64,000 bases of DNA from PALSA-612 sp963704335 (GTDB taxonomy: Bacteria > Actinomycetota > Thermoleophilia > Gaiellales > Gaiellaceae), in NCBI GenBank assembly GCA_963704335.1, contig OY969889.1, positions 682,001 to 746,000 on the forward strand, in the 5' to 3' direction. The stretch's first letter is position 1. Each line of letters starts with the position of its first letter. A program made the translations under genes and the position numbers. This document shows, piece after piece, positions 50,130-59,880 of the stretch. The notes under the pieces are model-generated. The model was given only the letters and a program-made list of their open reading frames with translations, was not told the DNA's origin and ran no database searches.

Positions 50130-51690
50130 CGGCCGCGCCCGACCGTGCCGGCGTCGTCCTCATCTCGCTGATTCTCGTCGCCGCGGTGGCGAACCTCAAC
50201 CTGCTCCGTCGCGCAACGTCGCGCTGCCCGACATCGCACTGGACTTCGATGCCGGCCAGGTGTCCCTCAACCTCATCGCCGTCGGCTACTCGCTCGGGCT
50301 TGCGGCCTCCGTCCTCTACTTCGGTGCGATCGGCGACCGCTACGGACGAAAGCTCATGCTCCTCATCGGAACGACCCTCGCCGTCCCGATGTCGCTGCTC
50401 GCCGCGTTCGCGCCGTCCGACGAGGTGCTGTTCGTCGCACGCGTGGGGGGCGGCCTGTCGGCAGGGATGGCGTACCCGACGACGCTCGCCCTCATCGCGG
50501 CGCTTTGGTCCGGCCCCGGCCGAACGAAGTCGATCGCGCTGTGGTCGGCGATCGGCGGAGCCATCGCAGCGCTTGGACCGCTGATCTCCGGTGCTCTGCT
50601 CGAGCAGTTCGACTGGGGATCGGTGTTCCTCGTTACGTTGCCGCTGGCCGCCGTGGCGATCGTGATGGCGTACCTCTTCGTCCCGGGGAACGTCAACGAG
50701 ACCACAGAGCCGGTGGACAACCTCGGCGGCGTCCTGTCGCTCGTCATGGTCGGGGCGCTCATCATCTCGATCAACTTCGCGCCGGTGCCGAACGAGACGA
50801 CGCTCGCGCTCGCGCTCGGCGGCGTCGCGCTGGTGACCGCCGTCGGCTTCTACCTGCGGCAGCGCCGGGCGCGGAACCCGCTCTACGACCTCGACGTCGC
50901 GGCTCGGCGGATCTTCTGGGTCGCGGCGTGCGCCGGCATCATCGTCTTCGGCTCGCTCATGGCTGCCGCCTTCGTCAGCCAGCAGTACCTGCAGAACGTC
51001 CTCGGCTACTCGACGCTGGAGTCGGGGGCGTCGATCCTGCCCGCGGCGCTGTTGATGGTGATTGTCGCGCCGCGCTCGGCAAAGCTCGTGGAGGCCCGCG
51101 GGGCACGATTCACACTGCTCTGCGGCTACGTCTTCCTCGTGCTGGCGTTCCTATCGATGCTTCTGCTCTGGAAGGAGGACACCTCCTACTGGAAAATTGC
51201 CATCGCCTACGCCTTCATCGGAGCGGGGGTCGGCTTCGCGGGGACGCCAGCCTCGCACTCCCTCACCGGCTCCGTGCCGGTCACGCGGGCCGGAATGGCC
51301 TCGGGCACGGCCGACCTCCAACGCGACCTGGGAGGAGCCATCATGACGTCGGTCTTCGGCGCTCTGCTCACCGCCGGCTACGCCGCGGCGGCGGGAGCTG
51401 CCATTGCGGCTTCGGACAAGAACGTCACCGACTCGACGCAGGCGCAACTGACGAAATCGTTCGCCGGCGCGGAGGACATAGCCGAGCAGCATCCCCAGTA
51501 CGCCGACGCGATCATCTCGGGTGCGAAGACAGCGTTCCTCCAAGGTGACCAGTGGGCGTACACCGCAGGCCTCATTGCCGTGGTCGGGGGCGCGATGCTC
51601 GTGTTCTTCATGTTCCCGAAGCACGACGAGGAGCGGCGCCTGCTCGCGGCGTACCACGACGAGGACACCGGGACTAGACCGACAGGCTGA
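50102..51690 (+). CDS. MFS transporter, DHA2-type (one frame break)
   Basis: Major facilitator protein of 14-helix drug-efflux type. It starts with the GTG at 50102 and helix one, AGVVLISLILVAAVANLNL, is interrupted by a frame break near 50205; the other frame resumes with NVALPDIALDFDAGQVSLNL. Motif A follows in LYFGAIGDRYGRKLMLLIGT, and ARVGGGLSAGMAYPTTLALI and GAIAALGPLISGALLEQFDW are typical for the DHA2/EmrB group. The end is cytosolic (FPKHDEERRLLAAYHDE). It overlaps the convergent membrane gene by 17 bases. Probably a proton-driven exporter; substrate unknown. Confidence 0.85.
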
Positions 51691-52291
51691 CCGGGAACGT
51701 CGCCAGCCAGACGAGCGTGCCGAGGAAGACGATCGTGCCGATGCCGAGAACGGCAGTGCGGATCCGCGGTGTCTCGAATTTCGTCGAGATGCCCGCGAAG
51801 AAGAGAGCGGCGGCGAAGAGCACGACGCAGAGCACGTAGTTCGTCGAGCGCTGGATGCTGCGGCGCACCGAGGCCGCAGACAGCTCGGCCTCGGCGTCGA
51901 GCAGCTTCACCTCCGCGGTCGCCGCCAGCTTGTACTGCGGCATGGCGAACGGCGTCAGCGGGGCGTTGCGGCTCTTCAGCGGCCTGGTGGCGATCCAGGC
52001 GTTCACCGCGGGCTTGAACTCCTTCCGGAAGCGCTTGAAGTAGAAGTCGGCCAGCTCGCCCTCTCCTCGCACGTACGCGTCGACCCACTGGAAGAAGGAC
52101 GCCACGTCGACCTCCGTCTGCGCCTCCGCGAGGCCCTGGGCCCGCGCGGCGTCGATGCGGATGGCATTCGTCCGGCTGGCCGCCTTCGCCTGCTCGCCGT
52201 TCCAGCGGCTGGCCTGATAGCCGCTCCACGCCGTCGCGACCGTCGCGGCGGCGAGCAGCACCGTGGTCAGCACCTCGAACCGCTCGCTCAC
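51674..52291 (-). CDS. Membrane protein, unknown function
   Basis: Protein of 205 residues with three membrane helices: TTVLLAAATVATAWSGYQAS at the start and, near the end, YVLCVVLFAAALFFAGISTK and TAVLGIGTIVFLGTLVWLAT. Between them lies a soluble helical region (ASFFQWVDAYVRGEGELADF, YFKRFRKEFKPAVNAWIATR). The GTG at 52291 overlaps the stop of the upstream DUF4239-like gene (GTGA), and that gene is coupled in the same way to the one before it. No named family recognised; it looks like a partner of the DUF4239-like protein. Confidence 0.72.
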   Translation of the reverse strand: MSERFEVLTTVLLAAATVATAWSGYQASRWNGEQAKAASRTNAIRIDAARAQGLAEAQTEVDVASFFQWVDAYVRGEGELADFYFKRFRKEFKPAVNAWIATRPLKSRNAPLTPFAMPQYKLAATAEVKLLDAEAELSAASVRRSIQRSTNYVLCVVLFAAALFFAGISTKFETPRIRTAVLGIGTIVFLGTLVWLATFPVSLSV

Positions 52292-53110
52292 GGCTCGAGC
52301 CCACGGCTCGTACACGGAGCGGGATCGTTCAGACCCAGCTCGGCGCTTGCCTCCCGGAACGCATCGAGCGTGCGTTCCATCGCCACCGGTTGCAGGCTCC
52401 CGGGACCGTCGCGGTACGGGTTGTCGAGGAAGCCGAGCAGGAGCAGCATGGCGGCGATCACGCTCGCAACCGAGCCCATCAACATGGCCTGCGTGCCGGC
52501 TCCCTCCGCGGGATCGGCGAAGAACAGCAGGAAGACGAAGATGACGCCGGCGGCGAAGAGCATCACGATCCACAGCGACAACGGGATGACGCCCGCTGCG
52601 CCGTGCGTCCGATCACGACGCGCCACTTCGCGGTCGGACGTCTGGTCGAGCCACTTGGCGTACGCCGTCTCCTCGGGAATCGTCTTGGGGTCCACTTCCG
52701 CGGATCGTCCTGAACAGCGCGATTCCCCACGGGTTGAGCAGGTCCGACTTGCCGGCCTCCATGTCCGGCCACTCGTGGTGCACCACCCAGCGTGCGTAGC
52801 AGACGAGCTCCCCGCTGAGCTGCTCGCGCGCGCTCGCCGGCAGGAACTGCGCGGTCTCGAACTGCTGGACGAGCAGGAGCGACTCCGCCTCCGTGCCGCT
52901 GCGGGCGGCGTCGTACCGTTCGAACGCGAGGAAGATGACGAAGCCGAGCAGGATGGCGAAGCCTGCCGCGAGCACGCCGAACACGCCGGCGGCGCGGTCG
53001 CCGTCCTGGAAGCGACTTCCCTCAGGCGCTCGGCGCCGGACGAGCAGCATCGCTGCGACGGCAATGGCAGTCACACCGGCGACGATGAGGATGGCGATCG
53101 CGAGATTCAC
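52288..53110 (-). CDS. DUF4239/bestrophin-like membrane protein, one frame break
   Basis: Membrane protein with a DUF4239-like layout: N-terminal helices in AIAILIVAGVTAIAVAAMLL and GVFGVLAAGFAILLGFVIFL, then ESLLLVQQFETAQFLPASAR and YARWVVHHEWPDMEAGK. Near 52700 an extra base breaks the frame; the next frame goes on EVDPKTIPEETAYAKWLDQT, SLWIVMLFAAGVIFVFLLFF and SVASVIAAMLLLLGFLDNPY. GTG start at 53110 overlapping the upstream stop. DUF4239 proteins are unassigned; a channel role has been suggested from similarity to bestrophins. Confidence 0.75.
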
Positions 53111-53797
53111 GCCACGCGGTTCATATCATCAGCCTTGGACGGGCCGGCTGCATCGCTCGAAGGGCCCAGAAGGAGCACGGCGCCGATGAGGAAGCAGAAG
53201 GCCACCGAGCGCCGTGAACAGATTGGCAGCTGCGAGGTCGACGATGCTCCCCGTCGACGGTACGACGAACGACGCGACTGCCGAGATGCCGAACGCGATG
53301 CAACCGGCGAGGTTCACCGCCGCGATCTGCCACTCGCGCGTCTTGCGGCGCCAGCAGGCGAGACTGCCGCAAACCACGACATACGCGAGGTAGCCGGAGA
53401 CGAGGAAACAGGCCGAGCCGACTGCGTCCGGCGTCCAGACCAACCGGTCGTAGGAGGTATCGCCGAAGCCGGTCTGCATCGCGTCGAATGTGTCCACGTT
53501 GAAGAGAAGCGTCCCCACGAGCTGGACGACGCTGCTCCACCAGTCCATCCAGCCTTCACCGGTCGGCCCGTGACCGGCGCGGTATGCCTGGACGGTCTGC
53601 AGCGAGGCGGCCGACGTAAAGAAGATGGACCCGACGAAGAAGACGAGCCCGTCGACACCTGAGCCGACGGCCTGGAGGAAGCCCGGAAACGGCGCAATGA
53701 AGAAACAGGTGGCGCCGATCGCAAAGAGGGCGCCGATCCACCATGTCAGCCTGCCCGGCGCCCACCAAGCGTCCTGGTACTGCGCCGAGGCACACAT
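53107..53797 (-). CDS. Polytopic membrane protein (YrhK-like), one frame break
   Basis: Membrane protein with about five or six helices: LTWWIGALFAIGATCFFIAP, VDGLVFFVGSIFFTSAASLQ, ACFLVSGYLAYVVVCGSLAC and AGCIAFGISAVASFVVPSTG. Near 53200 the frame changes by one base; the corrected end reads CFLIGAVLLLGPSSDAAGPS and stops at 53107, overlapping the next GTG (GTGA). The WWIGALFAIGATCFFI and VGSIFF segments resemble YrhK-domain proteins, which is a weak link. ATG start at 53797. First of three coupled membrane genes. Function unknown. Confidence 0.65.
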
Positions 53798-53817
53798 GGG
53801 GCTCGGTGCCCCTTTCG

Positions 53818-55209
53818 CTAGTGGCTGAAGCCGGCAGCCGTCGCCGCGTCATGCATTGGCGCAGGCTGCTGCTCGAGCCGCGGCAGCTGCCGTACGAGGT
53901 CGTCGATCAGCATGTCGGCCATGTCGTGCGTGAATCCGCGCTTGACGACGACGCGTAAGGCAGCCAAATCTGTGCGGTTCTCCGGAAACGTGTACGCGGG
54001 TAGCTGCCAGCCGCGCTCGCGGACGGCATTCGAGACATCGAAGACCGTGAAGTTCTCGACGTCGTCCTTCAGCTTGAAGGCGAACACGGGCAGTTCGTCA
54101 CCCTTCGTGATCAGCTCGAACGGCCCGAGCTCGGCGATGCGGGCCGACATGCGCGTCGCCACATCGCGCGCATAGCCGTGGACGCTTGTGTAGCCGGCGA
54201 AGCCGAGGCGAAGGAAGTTGTAGTACTGGGCGACGATCTGCGCGCCCGGGCGTGAGAAGTTCAGGGCAAACGTCGGCATGTTGTCCCCGAGGTAGTTGAC
54301 CCAGAAGATCAGGTCCTCGGGCAGCGCCGCCGCGTCGCGCCACACGATCCAGCCCACGCCCGGATAGACGAGGCCGTACTTGTGGCCGGACGCGTTGATC
54401 GAGGCGACTCTCGGCAGTCGGAAGTCCCAATGGAGCCCGGGATCGATGAACGGGGCGACAAACGCGCCCGAGGCACCATCGACATGGAGTGGGATGTCGA
54501 GGCCGGTATCCGCCTCCAGCGTGTCGAGCGCTGCGGCGATCTCCTGTACCGGCTCGTACGACCCGTCGAACGTCGAGCCGAGGATCGCCACGACTCCGAT
54601 CGTGTTCTCGTCGCACCGCTTGACGGCTTCTTCGGCGGAGAGGTGGAAGCGATCGCCCTCCATCGGCACGAGCCGCATCTCGACGTCCCAGTAATTCGCG
54701 AACTTCTCCCAGCACACCTGGACGTTGATGCCCATGACGATGTTCGGCTTGTCAGCCGGCTTCCCCGCGGCAGCTCGCGCCTTCTGCCAGCGCCGCTTGA
54801 GCGCGAGCCCGCCGAGCATCGCCGCTTCGCTCGAGCCCGTCGTCGAGCAGCCGGTCGCCTCGTCTGCTTCGGGCGCGTGCCAGAGGCGGCTGAGAATGTT
54901 CACGCAGCGCATCTCGAGCTCCGCGGTCTGCGGATACTCGTCCTTGTCGATCATGTTCTTGTCGAAGCACTCGATCATGAGCCGCTCCGCCTGCGGCTCC
55001 ATCCAGGTGCTTACGAACGTGGCGAGATTGAGTCGCGCGTTCCCGTCGAGCATGAGCTCGTCGTGGATGATCTGGTACGCGCTGTCCGGCGCCATCTCCT
55101 CTGCGGGCAGCTCGTGGCGCGGGATCGGGGTCGAGTCGAGCGCGAACGACGGTGCGGGCGCGAGGTCGTGTCGCTTCGCCGCAGGCCCCTTCGGATGCTT
55201 CAACGCCAC
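53818..55209 (-). CDS. gadB: Glutamate decarboxylase
   Basis: PLP-dependent decarboxylase converting glutamate to GABA and CO2 while consuming a proton, 463 residues, full length. The cofactor lysine is K277 in SINASGHKYGLVYPG, D244 in LHVDGASGAFVAPF contacts the pyridine N, and TGCSTTGSSEAAMLGGLALK binds the phosphate. NARLNLATFVSTWMEPQAER near the N-terminus is a GAD hallmark. Starts with GTG at 55209. No glutamate/GABA antiporter gene is adjacent. Likely serves acid resistance or GABA metabolism. Confidence 0.94.
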   Translation of the reverse strand: MALKHPKGPAAKRHDLAPAPSFALDSTPIPRHELPAEEMAPDSAYQIIHDELMLDGNARLNLATFVSTWMEPQAERLMIECFDKNMIDKDEYPQTAELEMRCVNILSRLWHAPEADEATGCSTTGSSEAAMLGGLALKRRWQKARAAAGKPADKPNIVMGINVQVCWEKFANYWDVEMRLVPMEGDRFHLSAEEAVKRCDENTIGVVAILGSTFDGSYEPVQEIAAALDTLEADTGLDIPLHVDGASGAFVAPFIDPGLHWDFRLPRVASINASGHKYGLVYPGVGWIVWRDAAALPEDLIFWVNYLGDNMPTFALNFSRPGAQIVAQYYNFLRLGFAGYTSVHGYARDVATRMSARIAELGPFELITKGDELPVFAFKLKDDVENFTVFDVSNAVRERGWQLPAYTFPENRTDLAALRVVVKRGFTHDMADMLIDDLVRQLPRLEQQPAPMHDAATAAGFSH

Positions 55210-55213
55210 CGGC

Positions 55214-56050
55214 TCAACTCCCGTTCGCCAGTGGCTGGAATGGGTGGAGCTCGTCCTGGCCGGGCTGCACGATGCCGTAGCTCGCCTCCGGCACTTCGTT
55301 CCAGGCGCCGGGGAGGTCGCGAAGCGGCTCCGAGACGATGAGCCTCGCCTCGTCGCCCACGTCCTGGATCGCCTCGAGGTCCGGATAGAGCTCGCGCAGG
55401 GTGCTCACCTTGCTGGAGTAGAAGAGCGATCGCGACGCGCCTTCGCTCGAGTAGCGGAATGCCCACAGGGTCGTGCCGTCCGAGGTGGCCACCGTCATCT
55501 GGACCGGGTGCTCGATGCCGTGCTTGCGCCCTACCTCTTCGATCAGGCCGACGGCACGGGCGACTGCAGCCGGCGGATCGTCCTCGAGCCCGAATGTCAG
55601 AGCAAGGTAGAAGAACGTCTCGGAGTCCGTCGAGCCGTCGATCGCGGAGTAGAGGGAGGGGTCGACCGCGAGCTGGAGCTCCCGCTTCACCTCCTGGAAC
55701 TGCGCGAGCGAACCGTTATGCATCCACAGCCAGCGGCCGTGACGGAACGGATGGCAGTTCGTCCACTGCACCGGCGTGCCCGTCGCCGCGCGGATGTGCG
55801 CGAAAACCAGTCCGGAGCGGACCTGACCGGCAAGCTCGCGGAGGTTCTTGTCGTTCCAGGCGGGCTCGACGCTCTTGAACAGCGCAGGCGCATCTTCCTC
55901 GCCGTACCACCCGACTCCGAAGCCGTCGCCGTTCGTCGTCGTCGCTCCGAGCCTCGAGTGGAGGCTCTGGTCGATCAGCGAGTGGACCGGCGTGTAGAGC
56001 AGCCGCTCGAGGAGAACGGGGCTACCGGAGTAGGCAAGCCAGCGGCACAC
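55214..56050 (-). CDS. Class II glutamine amidotransferase-like protein
   Basis: Ntn-type amidotransferase domain protein of 278 residues, related to YafJ and to EgtC. The catalytic Cys is residue 2 (MCRWLAYSGSPV), exposed after removal of the first Met. NGDGFGVGWYGEEDAPALFK, VFAHIRAATGTPVQWTNCHP and WLWMHNGSLAQFQEVKREL are the normal substrate-site segments, and GSTDSETFFYLAL is also typical. GTG start at 56050. In this family EgtC hydrolyses gamma-glutamyl cysteine sulfoxide conjugates in ergothioneine synthesis, but no egt genes are here. Four bases separate it from the decarboxylase gene. Confidence 0.88.
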   Translation of the reverse strand: MCRWLAYSGSPVLLERLLYTPVHSLIDQSLHSRLGATTTNGDGFGVGWYGEEDAPALFKSVEPAWNDKNLRELAGQVRSGLVFAHIRAATGTPVQWTNCHPFRHGRWLWMHNGSLAQFQEVKRELQLAVDPSLYSAIDGSTDSETFFYLALTFGLEDDPPAAVARAVGLIEEVGRKHGIEHPVQMTVATSDGTTLWAFRYSSEGASRSLFYSSKVSTLRELYPDLEAIQDVGDEARLIVSEPLRDLPGAWNEVPEASYGIVQPGQDELHPFQPLANGS

Positions 56051-56068
56051 GACTAGACGTTCATACCA

Positions 56069-57328
56069 CTACCGGCGGCGCCAGGGCTGTTCAGCCGCCG
56101 GGAGACTCTCCATCGGCGGAGCCTCAGCCCGGGCGTCGAACCACCGCGCATACGCGGTCGTCAGCGGAACGGCCGTGGCGCCGTGCGCGAAGACCGACAG
56201 CGCGACAGTTATCGCCACGACAGCGGTCATCGTCTCGATGTGCTCGAGCTCGGAGCCCTCGAGGACGATCACCGCGAACACGATCGAGGCCAGGCCGCGC
56301 GGCCCGAACCAGCCCGTGAAGGCGATTGTCGGCGGCCGGGCGCCCGAGCCGAGCAACGACAGCCAGACGGGAACCATGCGGATGGCGGTGAGGCTGAGCA
56401 CGGCATAGAGGGCGATCTGCCAGTCGACGACGTGCAGATTCGGGCCCAGCGCTACGGCACCGAAGACGATGAACGTGACGCCCGCCAGCACCAGCCCGGT
56501 CGCATCGGTCAAGTACGTGACGTCACTGTCCTTGCGCCGGTGCAACCCGCCGAAGACGAGGCCGCCCACGAACGCGGCAATGAAGCCGCTGCCGCCGAGC
56601 GGGGCGGCGATGCCGTACGCCAGCGCCGCGCCGGCGAGCGGGATCACCTTCAGCCAGTCGTCAGCCACGAGCCGCCGCGGCTCGACGTAGCGCAGGACGA
56701 GCGCAGCGACGGCCCCGGCGGCGACACCGCCGACGATGCCGTAGCCGATCTCCTCGGCCACGATGCGCGCAGCGGCTCCGCCGCCGATCACGTTTTCTTC
56801 CGCTTCGGCGACGGCCAGCGCGATGAAGAGCAGCGGGACGCAAATGCCGTCGTTGAGCCCGCTTTCGACGTTCAAGCCCTGGCGGATGCGTGAAGGGAGC
56901 CGCTTGTCGGTGACGACCGCCTGGCCCAGCGCCGCGTCGGTCGGGGCGAGGACGATCGCGAGCACGAGAGCCTCAGCCCATGTGAGTCGGGTGAGGACAG
57001 CGGCCGCGAGCACCGTGCCGGCTGCGATCGTGAGCGGCAGCCCGATCCCGAGCAGCCGCACGGGCAGGGCGACCTCTCGCCTCAGTAGGCGCAGGTCGAT
57101 CCGCGATGCGTCCGTGAAGAGCACGAGCGTCAGCGTCGCCTCTGCGAGCACGCGGACGCCCTCGCTCTGGATCTGAAGGTCTAACCAGCCCAGCACCTCG
57201 GGGCCGGCGATGAGCCCGGCCGTCACGAAGACCATCGCCGCCGAGAGGATGGTTGCCTCCAGCCGCCGCGACACAGCGGCGTAGCCGATAACGACCGCGG
57301 CGACGACGGCCAGGCTCCACGTCTCCAT
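56069..57328 (-). CDS. CPA1-type cation/proton antiporter
   Basis: Membrane antiporter of 419 residues with about 12 helices. The catalytic segment is VLAPTDAALGQAVVTDKRLP (Asp in TDAA), followed by IRQGLNVESGLNDGICVPL with the conserved Glu-Ser-Gly-Leu-Asn-Asp. FGPRGLASIVFAVIV is the arginine-bearing segment near the C-terminus. The tail from about 395 is cytosolic. Such proteins exchange Na+ or K+ for H+ across the cytoplasmic membrane for pH and salt control. It is followed by glutamate-related genes, which also affect pH balance; the link is inference. Confidence 0.9.
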   Translation of the reverse strand: METWSLAVVAAVVIGYAAVSRRLEATILSAAMVFVTAGLIAGPEVLGWLDLQIQSEGVRVLAEATLTLVLFTDASRIDLRLLRREVALPVRLLGIGLPLTIAAGTVLAAAVLTRLTWAEALVLAIVLAPTDAALGQAVVTDKRLPSRIRQGLNVESGLNDGICVPLLFIALAVAEAEENVIGGGAAARIVAEEIGYGIVGGVAAGAVAALVLRYVEPRRLVADDWLKVIPLAGAALAYGIAAPLGGSGFIAAFVGGLVFGGLHRRKDSDVTYLTDATGLVLAGVTFIVFGAVALGPNLHVVDWQIALYAVLSLTAIRMVPVWLSLLGSGARPPTIAFTGWFGPRGLASIVFAVIVLEGSELEHIETMTAVVAITVALSVFAHGATAVPLTTAYARWFDARAEAPPMESLPAAEQPWRRR

Positions 57329-57350
57329 GGCCTAGCGTAGTCCGATCGGT

Positions 57351-57376
57351 GCGGAGCCCCCGCGAGGAGGCTCCGC
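57351..57376 (-). terminator. Hairpin terminator of the DUF7144-like gene
   Basis: gcggagcc (57351-57358) pairs with ggctccgc (57369-57376) around a 10-base loop. It starts 14 bases after the stop of the gene at 57390 on the minus strand and lies before the antiporter start. Confidence 0.55.
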
Positions 57377-57389
57377 ACGCCACGTCAGT

Positions 57390-57794
57390 TCAGAGCCCTG
57401 CGCCTTCTCTCGCGTCGCCCCAGCGCACAATTAGCGCCCAGAGGACGATGATGTTCAGCGCGATCACGGTGAGCGACCACAGCGTGTAACCGCTGCTGCC
57501 GTCGTATCCGAGCTGAGCGACGAAGTTCAGGCCGACGACGAGGATCGCCGCCCAGCGCGCCCAGCTCATAGCCGAGACGAGCCCATAGCCGACGAGGGCA
57601 AGGACTATGCCCCAGATCATCATGATCCAGCCCCACTGGGAGACGTCGAGGACGAGTGCCCCGTTGTCCCCGACGACGTAGTACTGATCCCTGATCACCG
57701 CGATCAGGCCCTGTAGAAAGTCGAGCCCGCCGATGATCATCAAGAGCAGGCCGGCGAACGCCACCCAGCCTGCCCAGGCGCCTTTGGAGACCAC
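57390..57794 (-). CDS. DUF7144-like four-helix membrane protein
   Basis: Membrane protein of 134 residues. It starts MVSKGAWAGWVAFAGLLLMI, then IGGLDFLQGLIAVIRDQYYV and VSQWGWIMMIWGIVLALVGY, with two further helices in WARWAAILVVGLNFVAQLGY and LWSLTVIALNIIVLWALIVR. This matches the common DUF7144 layout (WxxFAGxxMxIxGxxxxxxG). The GTG at 57794 is preceded by ggaggg. Stress-linked roles are often suggested, without proof. Stands alone between two hairpins or promoters. Confidence 0.82.
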   Translation of the reverse strand: MVSKGAWAGWVAFAGLLLMIIGGLDFLQGLIAVIRDQYYVVGDNGALVLDVSQWGWIMMIWGIVLALVGYGLVSAMSWARWAAILVVGLNFVAQLGYDGSSGYTLWSLTVIALNIIVLWALIVRWGDAREGAGL

Positions 57795-57845
57795 ATGCCC
57801 TCCTTAAGTTTGACTGCGCGTGAGTATGAGACCGGGTGCGGACGG

Positions 57846-59840
57846 TCACACGCTGTTTTCGGCCTGTAGCTGGTGCCGCCAACCTGAAAGCACCGCGTGT
57901 ACGCCTTCTGCGCCGATGATCTCCTCCTCCGGCGCCTGGAGCGAGGAGGGGTGGAGAATGAACGGCTGCGTCTGCAGGCCGCCGAGCCCGCCGTGGAAGG
58001 AGATCAGCTCCTCGAACGCACAGCCTTCGTCCATTTCAGGGTCGTAGAAGCTGCCGATCATGAGGTCGCCGACGTGCGGGAAGCCGTCCGTGCGCAGCAG
58101 ATGATGCGGGGCGCTCGGCCCAAACGGCGCGAGTGGGTCGTCTCCGTCGATCCGGCCTTGCTCGAGGTAGTGCATGCCGGAGCCCCCCAGCGCCAGCGGG
58201 CCGTCCGCCTCGGAGCGCACGAGGATCCAGCCGACGTGCGGATGCTCGCGCAGCGCCGTGATGAGCCGCGGATGCCGCTCTTCGATCTCCTCGAGCGTCA
58301 GCCGCCGCGGCTCGTCCATGAGGTACACGAGACCGAGGTTGCCCGAGCCGAGCACCACGACGTTGCGGTCGCCGACCTGCGACTTCGTCGCCTTGCCGGC
58401 CGCCTCCCCCGTGCCCGTTGCCTCGGCGAGCGCGAGGCCCGCCATCGCGTGCTGCTCGTCACCACCGGCCATTGAAGCCACATCACCGTCCACCGAGCGG
58501 TCGATGAGCTCGTCCAGGCCGTAGCCGTTGCGCTGCTTGAAGGTCGCCCCCTGGGTTTGCCCGTGATCGGAGAGGACGACGATCTCGTACGGACGTGGCG
58601 CGTAGCGGCGGGCGTTGTCGATGCGGCCGAACTGCTGGTCGAGCTTGCGCAGAGCCTCGAGCGTGTCAGAGCGCTCGAGGCCGGAGTGGTGAGCGACTTC
58701 GTCGTAGCTCGAGAAGGTCGCGTAGATCGCCGGCCGGCCGCGCATCATGTCCGTGAGCACGCCGTAGACGATCAGGTCGCGGACGACGACGCACATCGTC
58801 GCGCGCAGCAGCGGATAGATGCCGCTGCGATGGCCGCGAGGCCGTACGTCGCGCCGCGCCGCCCTGAGGGCGGCGCTGATCTCGAGAAAGATCTCGTAGA
58901 CGAACAGCACGAGCGAGCGCGTGACGTTGAAGCCGTTGGCAAAGAACGCGCGGTAGCCGGGGTTCGACTTCTTCTCCTCGGAGATGCGGCTGACGGTGAG
59001 GATGACCTCGTCCGCCTCACCGGACAGGAGGTTGCCCCGGCTGGAGCCGCCGTTCGTGAGCAGGCCGATCCCCGTCGCCCGCTCGCGCTCGATCTCCGCG
59101 CAGTCGTCAGGCCCCGAGCACGCGATGATCCGGCCCGTCGGCTTGTCCACCCAGCGGAAGGCGGGAATGTCGTGGTTCGAGCCGAGCAGGATGCCTGCCT
59201 GGCTCGCGCCCGTCTGCGACGAGAGATCGGGCTCCCACTCCGTAAGCTCGTACGAGCCTTCAGACATCCACCGCGCCATGTTCGGGGCGTTGCCGTCGCG
59301 CATCGCCCGTCGCAGCACCGGTAAGGCGAGGCCGTCGATCTCGAGAAAGACGATGCCCGGCGTGTCCGTGCGTGTTGCGCCGCCTTGCCTCTTCGCCACC
59401 CGGCGGACGACCTTGAGCGTGTACGTGTCATCGTCGTTCGTTCCGACGATGACAGCGATAACGACGCTCACCGCAGACATCACAAGGGCCGCCAGCAATG
59501 CCCAGCCGAAGTCGTCCACGGAGATCGCCTCCGGCCTGATCTCCGCGGCCAGTTGCAGCATGAGCGCGTCCAGCACGAGCACGAGCACGAACCCGAGCAA
59601 GGCCATGAACGGCAGGCGCAGCGCGGCCACGATCGGAGGTAAGACGGCGTTGAGGATCCCGATCAGCAGCGCAGCGACGAGCGCGTCCCAGAAACTCCCG
59701 ATGTCGACTCCGGGGACGATCCAGGCAGCGACAAGCAGCGCCGCAGCGCTGACGAGCCACGAGACGACGAGGCCGAGGAGGTGGAACCTCGGCCGCTCGG
59801 GCTGCCACGCCATCTGCTCGCCGTACGAGGTGCTCGCCAT
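57846..59840 (-). CDS. Holin-like membrane domain fused to an alkaline phosphatase-superfamily domain
   Basis: Two-part protein of 664 residues. Residues 15-135 are a phage-holin-4 superfamily-type membrane unit with four helices: GLVVSWLVSAAALLVAAWIV, LVAALLIGILNAVLPPIVAA, FMALLGFVLVLVLDALMLQL and LLAALVMSAVSVVIAVIVGT. The rest is a phosphodiesterase/alkaline-phosphatase fold: IVFLEIDGLALPVLRRAM (metal Asp), SSQTGASQAGILLGSNHDIP (with the catalytic-site Thr), YATFSSYDEVAHHSG and IVVLSDHGQTQGATFKQRNG, plus FHGGLGGLQTQPFILHPS near the end. ATG at 59840. Probably a membrane-anchored hydrolase; substrate unknown. Confidence 0.85.
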   Translation of the reverse strand: MASTSYGEQMAWQPERPRFHLLGLVVSWLVSAAALLVAAWIVPGVDIGSFWDALVAALLIGILNAVLPPIVAALRLPFMALLGFVLVLVLDALMLQLAAEIRPEAISVDDFGWALLAALVMSAVSVVIAVIVGTNDDDTYTLKVVRRVAKRQGGATRTDTPGIVFLEIDGLALPVLRRAMRDGNAPNMARWMSEGSYELTEWEPDLSSQTGASQAGILLGSNHDIPAFRWVDKPTGRIIACSGPDDCAEIERERATGIGLLTNGGSSRGNLLSGEADEVILTVSRISEEKKSNPGYRAFFANGFNVTRSLVLFVYEIFLEISAALRAARRDVRPRGHRSGIYPLLRATMCVVVRDLIVYGVLTDMMRGRPAIYATFSSYDEVAHHSGLERSDTLEALRKLDQQFGRIDNARRYAPRPYEIVVLSDHGQTQGATFKQRNGYGLDELIDRSVDGDVASMAGGDEQHAMAGLALAEATGTGEAAGKATKSQVGDRNVVVLGSGNLGLVYLMDEPRRLTLEEIEERHPRLITALREHPHVGWILVRSEADGPLALGGSGMHYLEQGRIDGDDPLAPFGPSAPHHLLRTDGFPHVGDLMIGSFYDPEMDEGCAFEELISFHGGLGGLQTQPFILHPSSLQAPEEEIIGAEGVHAVLSGWRHQLQAENSV

Positions 59841-59880
59841 CGGCGGCGAGCGTACACAACCGCTGCCGTACGCTCTGGCC

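Noticed and set aside
51521..53662. A 713-codon open frame on the plus strand
   Set aside because: It lies opposite three membrane-protein genes with clear helices and GTGA couplings; the product is rich in Arg and Glu without any domain.
54725..56056. A 443-codon open frame on the plus strand
   Set aside because: Antisense to glutamate decarboxylase and the class II amidotransferase, both of which have complete active sites.
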